Source: Siccirubricoccus phaeus | GTDB lineage: Bacteria > Pseudomonadota > Alphaproteobacteria > Acetobacterales > Acetobacteraceae | DNA length: 41,928 nucleotides | Direction: 5' to 3' | Assembly (NCBI RefSeq): GCF_008360935.1 | Contig: NZ_SRXO01000035.1 | Location: 1-41,928 of the forward strand | Part shown: positions 41,817 to 41,928 of the stretch, piece by piece | Layout: each line of letters opens with the position of its first letter | Position numbering within the stretch: position 1 is the first letter of the stretch | The notes under the pieces: model-generated | What the model saw: the letters and a program-made list of their open reading frames with translations, nothing else | Told to the model about the DNA's origin: nothing | The model's database searches: none | Position numbers and translations under genes: made by a program

Positions 41817-41928
41817 TCATTTTGAACCGGCGTTGGCTCGCACGAAGAGGTTGGCATCTGCCACGGCCTTGGCGAAGCCCTGCATCAGCGGCGCAAGGCG
41901 CGGCTGTGGCATGTTGGGGATGAGGTCG
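41817..41928 (-). CDS. 3' end of an unidentified gene (partial)
   Basis: The minus frame entering from the right window edge reads DLIPNMPQPRLAPLMQGFAK then AVADANLFVRANAGSK and stops at 41817-41819. The composition is protein-like and the TGA overlaps an ATG of the next gene, suggesting an operon. Only about 36 residues are seen, too few to name it. Confidence 0.5.
   Translation of the reverse strand, partial: DLIPNMPQPRLAPLMQGFAKAVADANLFVRANAGSK

Overview
The window is very GC-rich and almost every codon ends in G or C. Gene content (RpoH-type sigma-32 beside an RluD-type pseudouridine synthase, an EipB/DUF1849 protein, a glnB-glnA pair, an AspRS with non-discriminating features, a zinc-type TonB receptor) points to an alphaproteobacterium, most likely Acetobacteraceae close to Roseomonas. 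This is inference from gene content and style; no 16S rRNA gene is present. The region is chromosomal and mostly housekeeping or metabolic. No phage, plasmid, CRISPR array or intact insertion sequence was seen.

Layout. 1-6.3 kb: a soluble chemoreceptor-like protein with N-terminal signalling and C-terminal Cache domains, ribonuclease D, a long hairpin-rich spacer, aspS and eipB. 6.3-10.9 kb (minus strand): a glycosyltransferase-FkbM methyltransferase fusion, glnA with a clear terminator, and glnB with a sigma-54-type promoter. 10.9-18.2 kb: a class I aminotransferase, tRNA-His, an SDR protein lacking the catalytic residues, a small repeat lipoprotein, an L-aspartate dehydrogenase-like protein, an MFS transporter, a lipase-like hydrolase and DoxX. 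18.1-23.3 kb: prfC, a VOC protein, rpoH, rluD, a small DUF6476-like membrane protein and tRNA-Glu. 23.3-27.1 kb: a degraded PepSY-TM-like gene, a Na+/Ca2+ exchanger divergent from a tandem universal stress protein across an FNR/FixK-like site, and a five-copy 110-bp tandem repeat. 27.1-33.1 kb: an SDR reductase, an MFS gene fragment, an LLM flavin oxidoreductase, an M20 peptidase, an exported protein of five Cys-paired repeats, and a ketopantoate reductase-like protein. 33.1-41.9 kb: a zinc TonB receptor under a Zur-like box, an orphan Bug/TctC binding protein, a RidA/HdrC-like/HdrB-like gene trio, a GFA-family protein, a DctA-type carrier, a D-serine dehydratase/D-threonine aldolase-like enzyme, and the 3' end of one more gene.

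How the genes fit together. glnB and glnA form the nitrogen control and assimilation pair. rpoH and rluD are neighbours, as in many alphaproteobacteria. The receptor and its Zur-like operator form a zinc uptake unit. The RidA-HdrC-HdrB trio looks like one transcription unit (ATGA overlap between the first two genes) with an unknown redox role. Several neighbours handle amino or organic acids (aspartate dehydrogenase-like, M20 peptidase, DctA, D-amino acid enzyme, Bug protein) but do not form one pathway.

The most unusual material is non-coding or repetitive: a dispersed family of nested hairpin elements (four copies, three sharing a TGAGTTTT...AACTCA core), a duplicated two-hairpin block upstream of aspS, the 5 x 110-bp array, and a 24-bp triplication that repeats the rpoH stop codon in frame.
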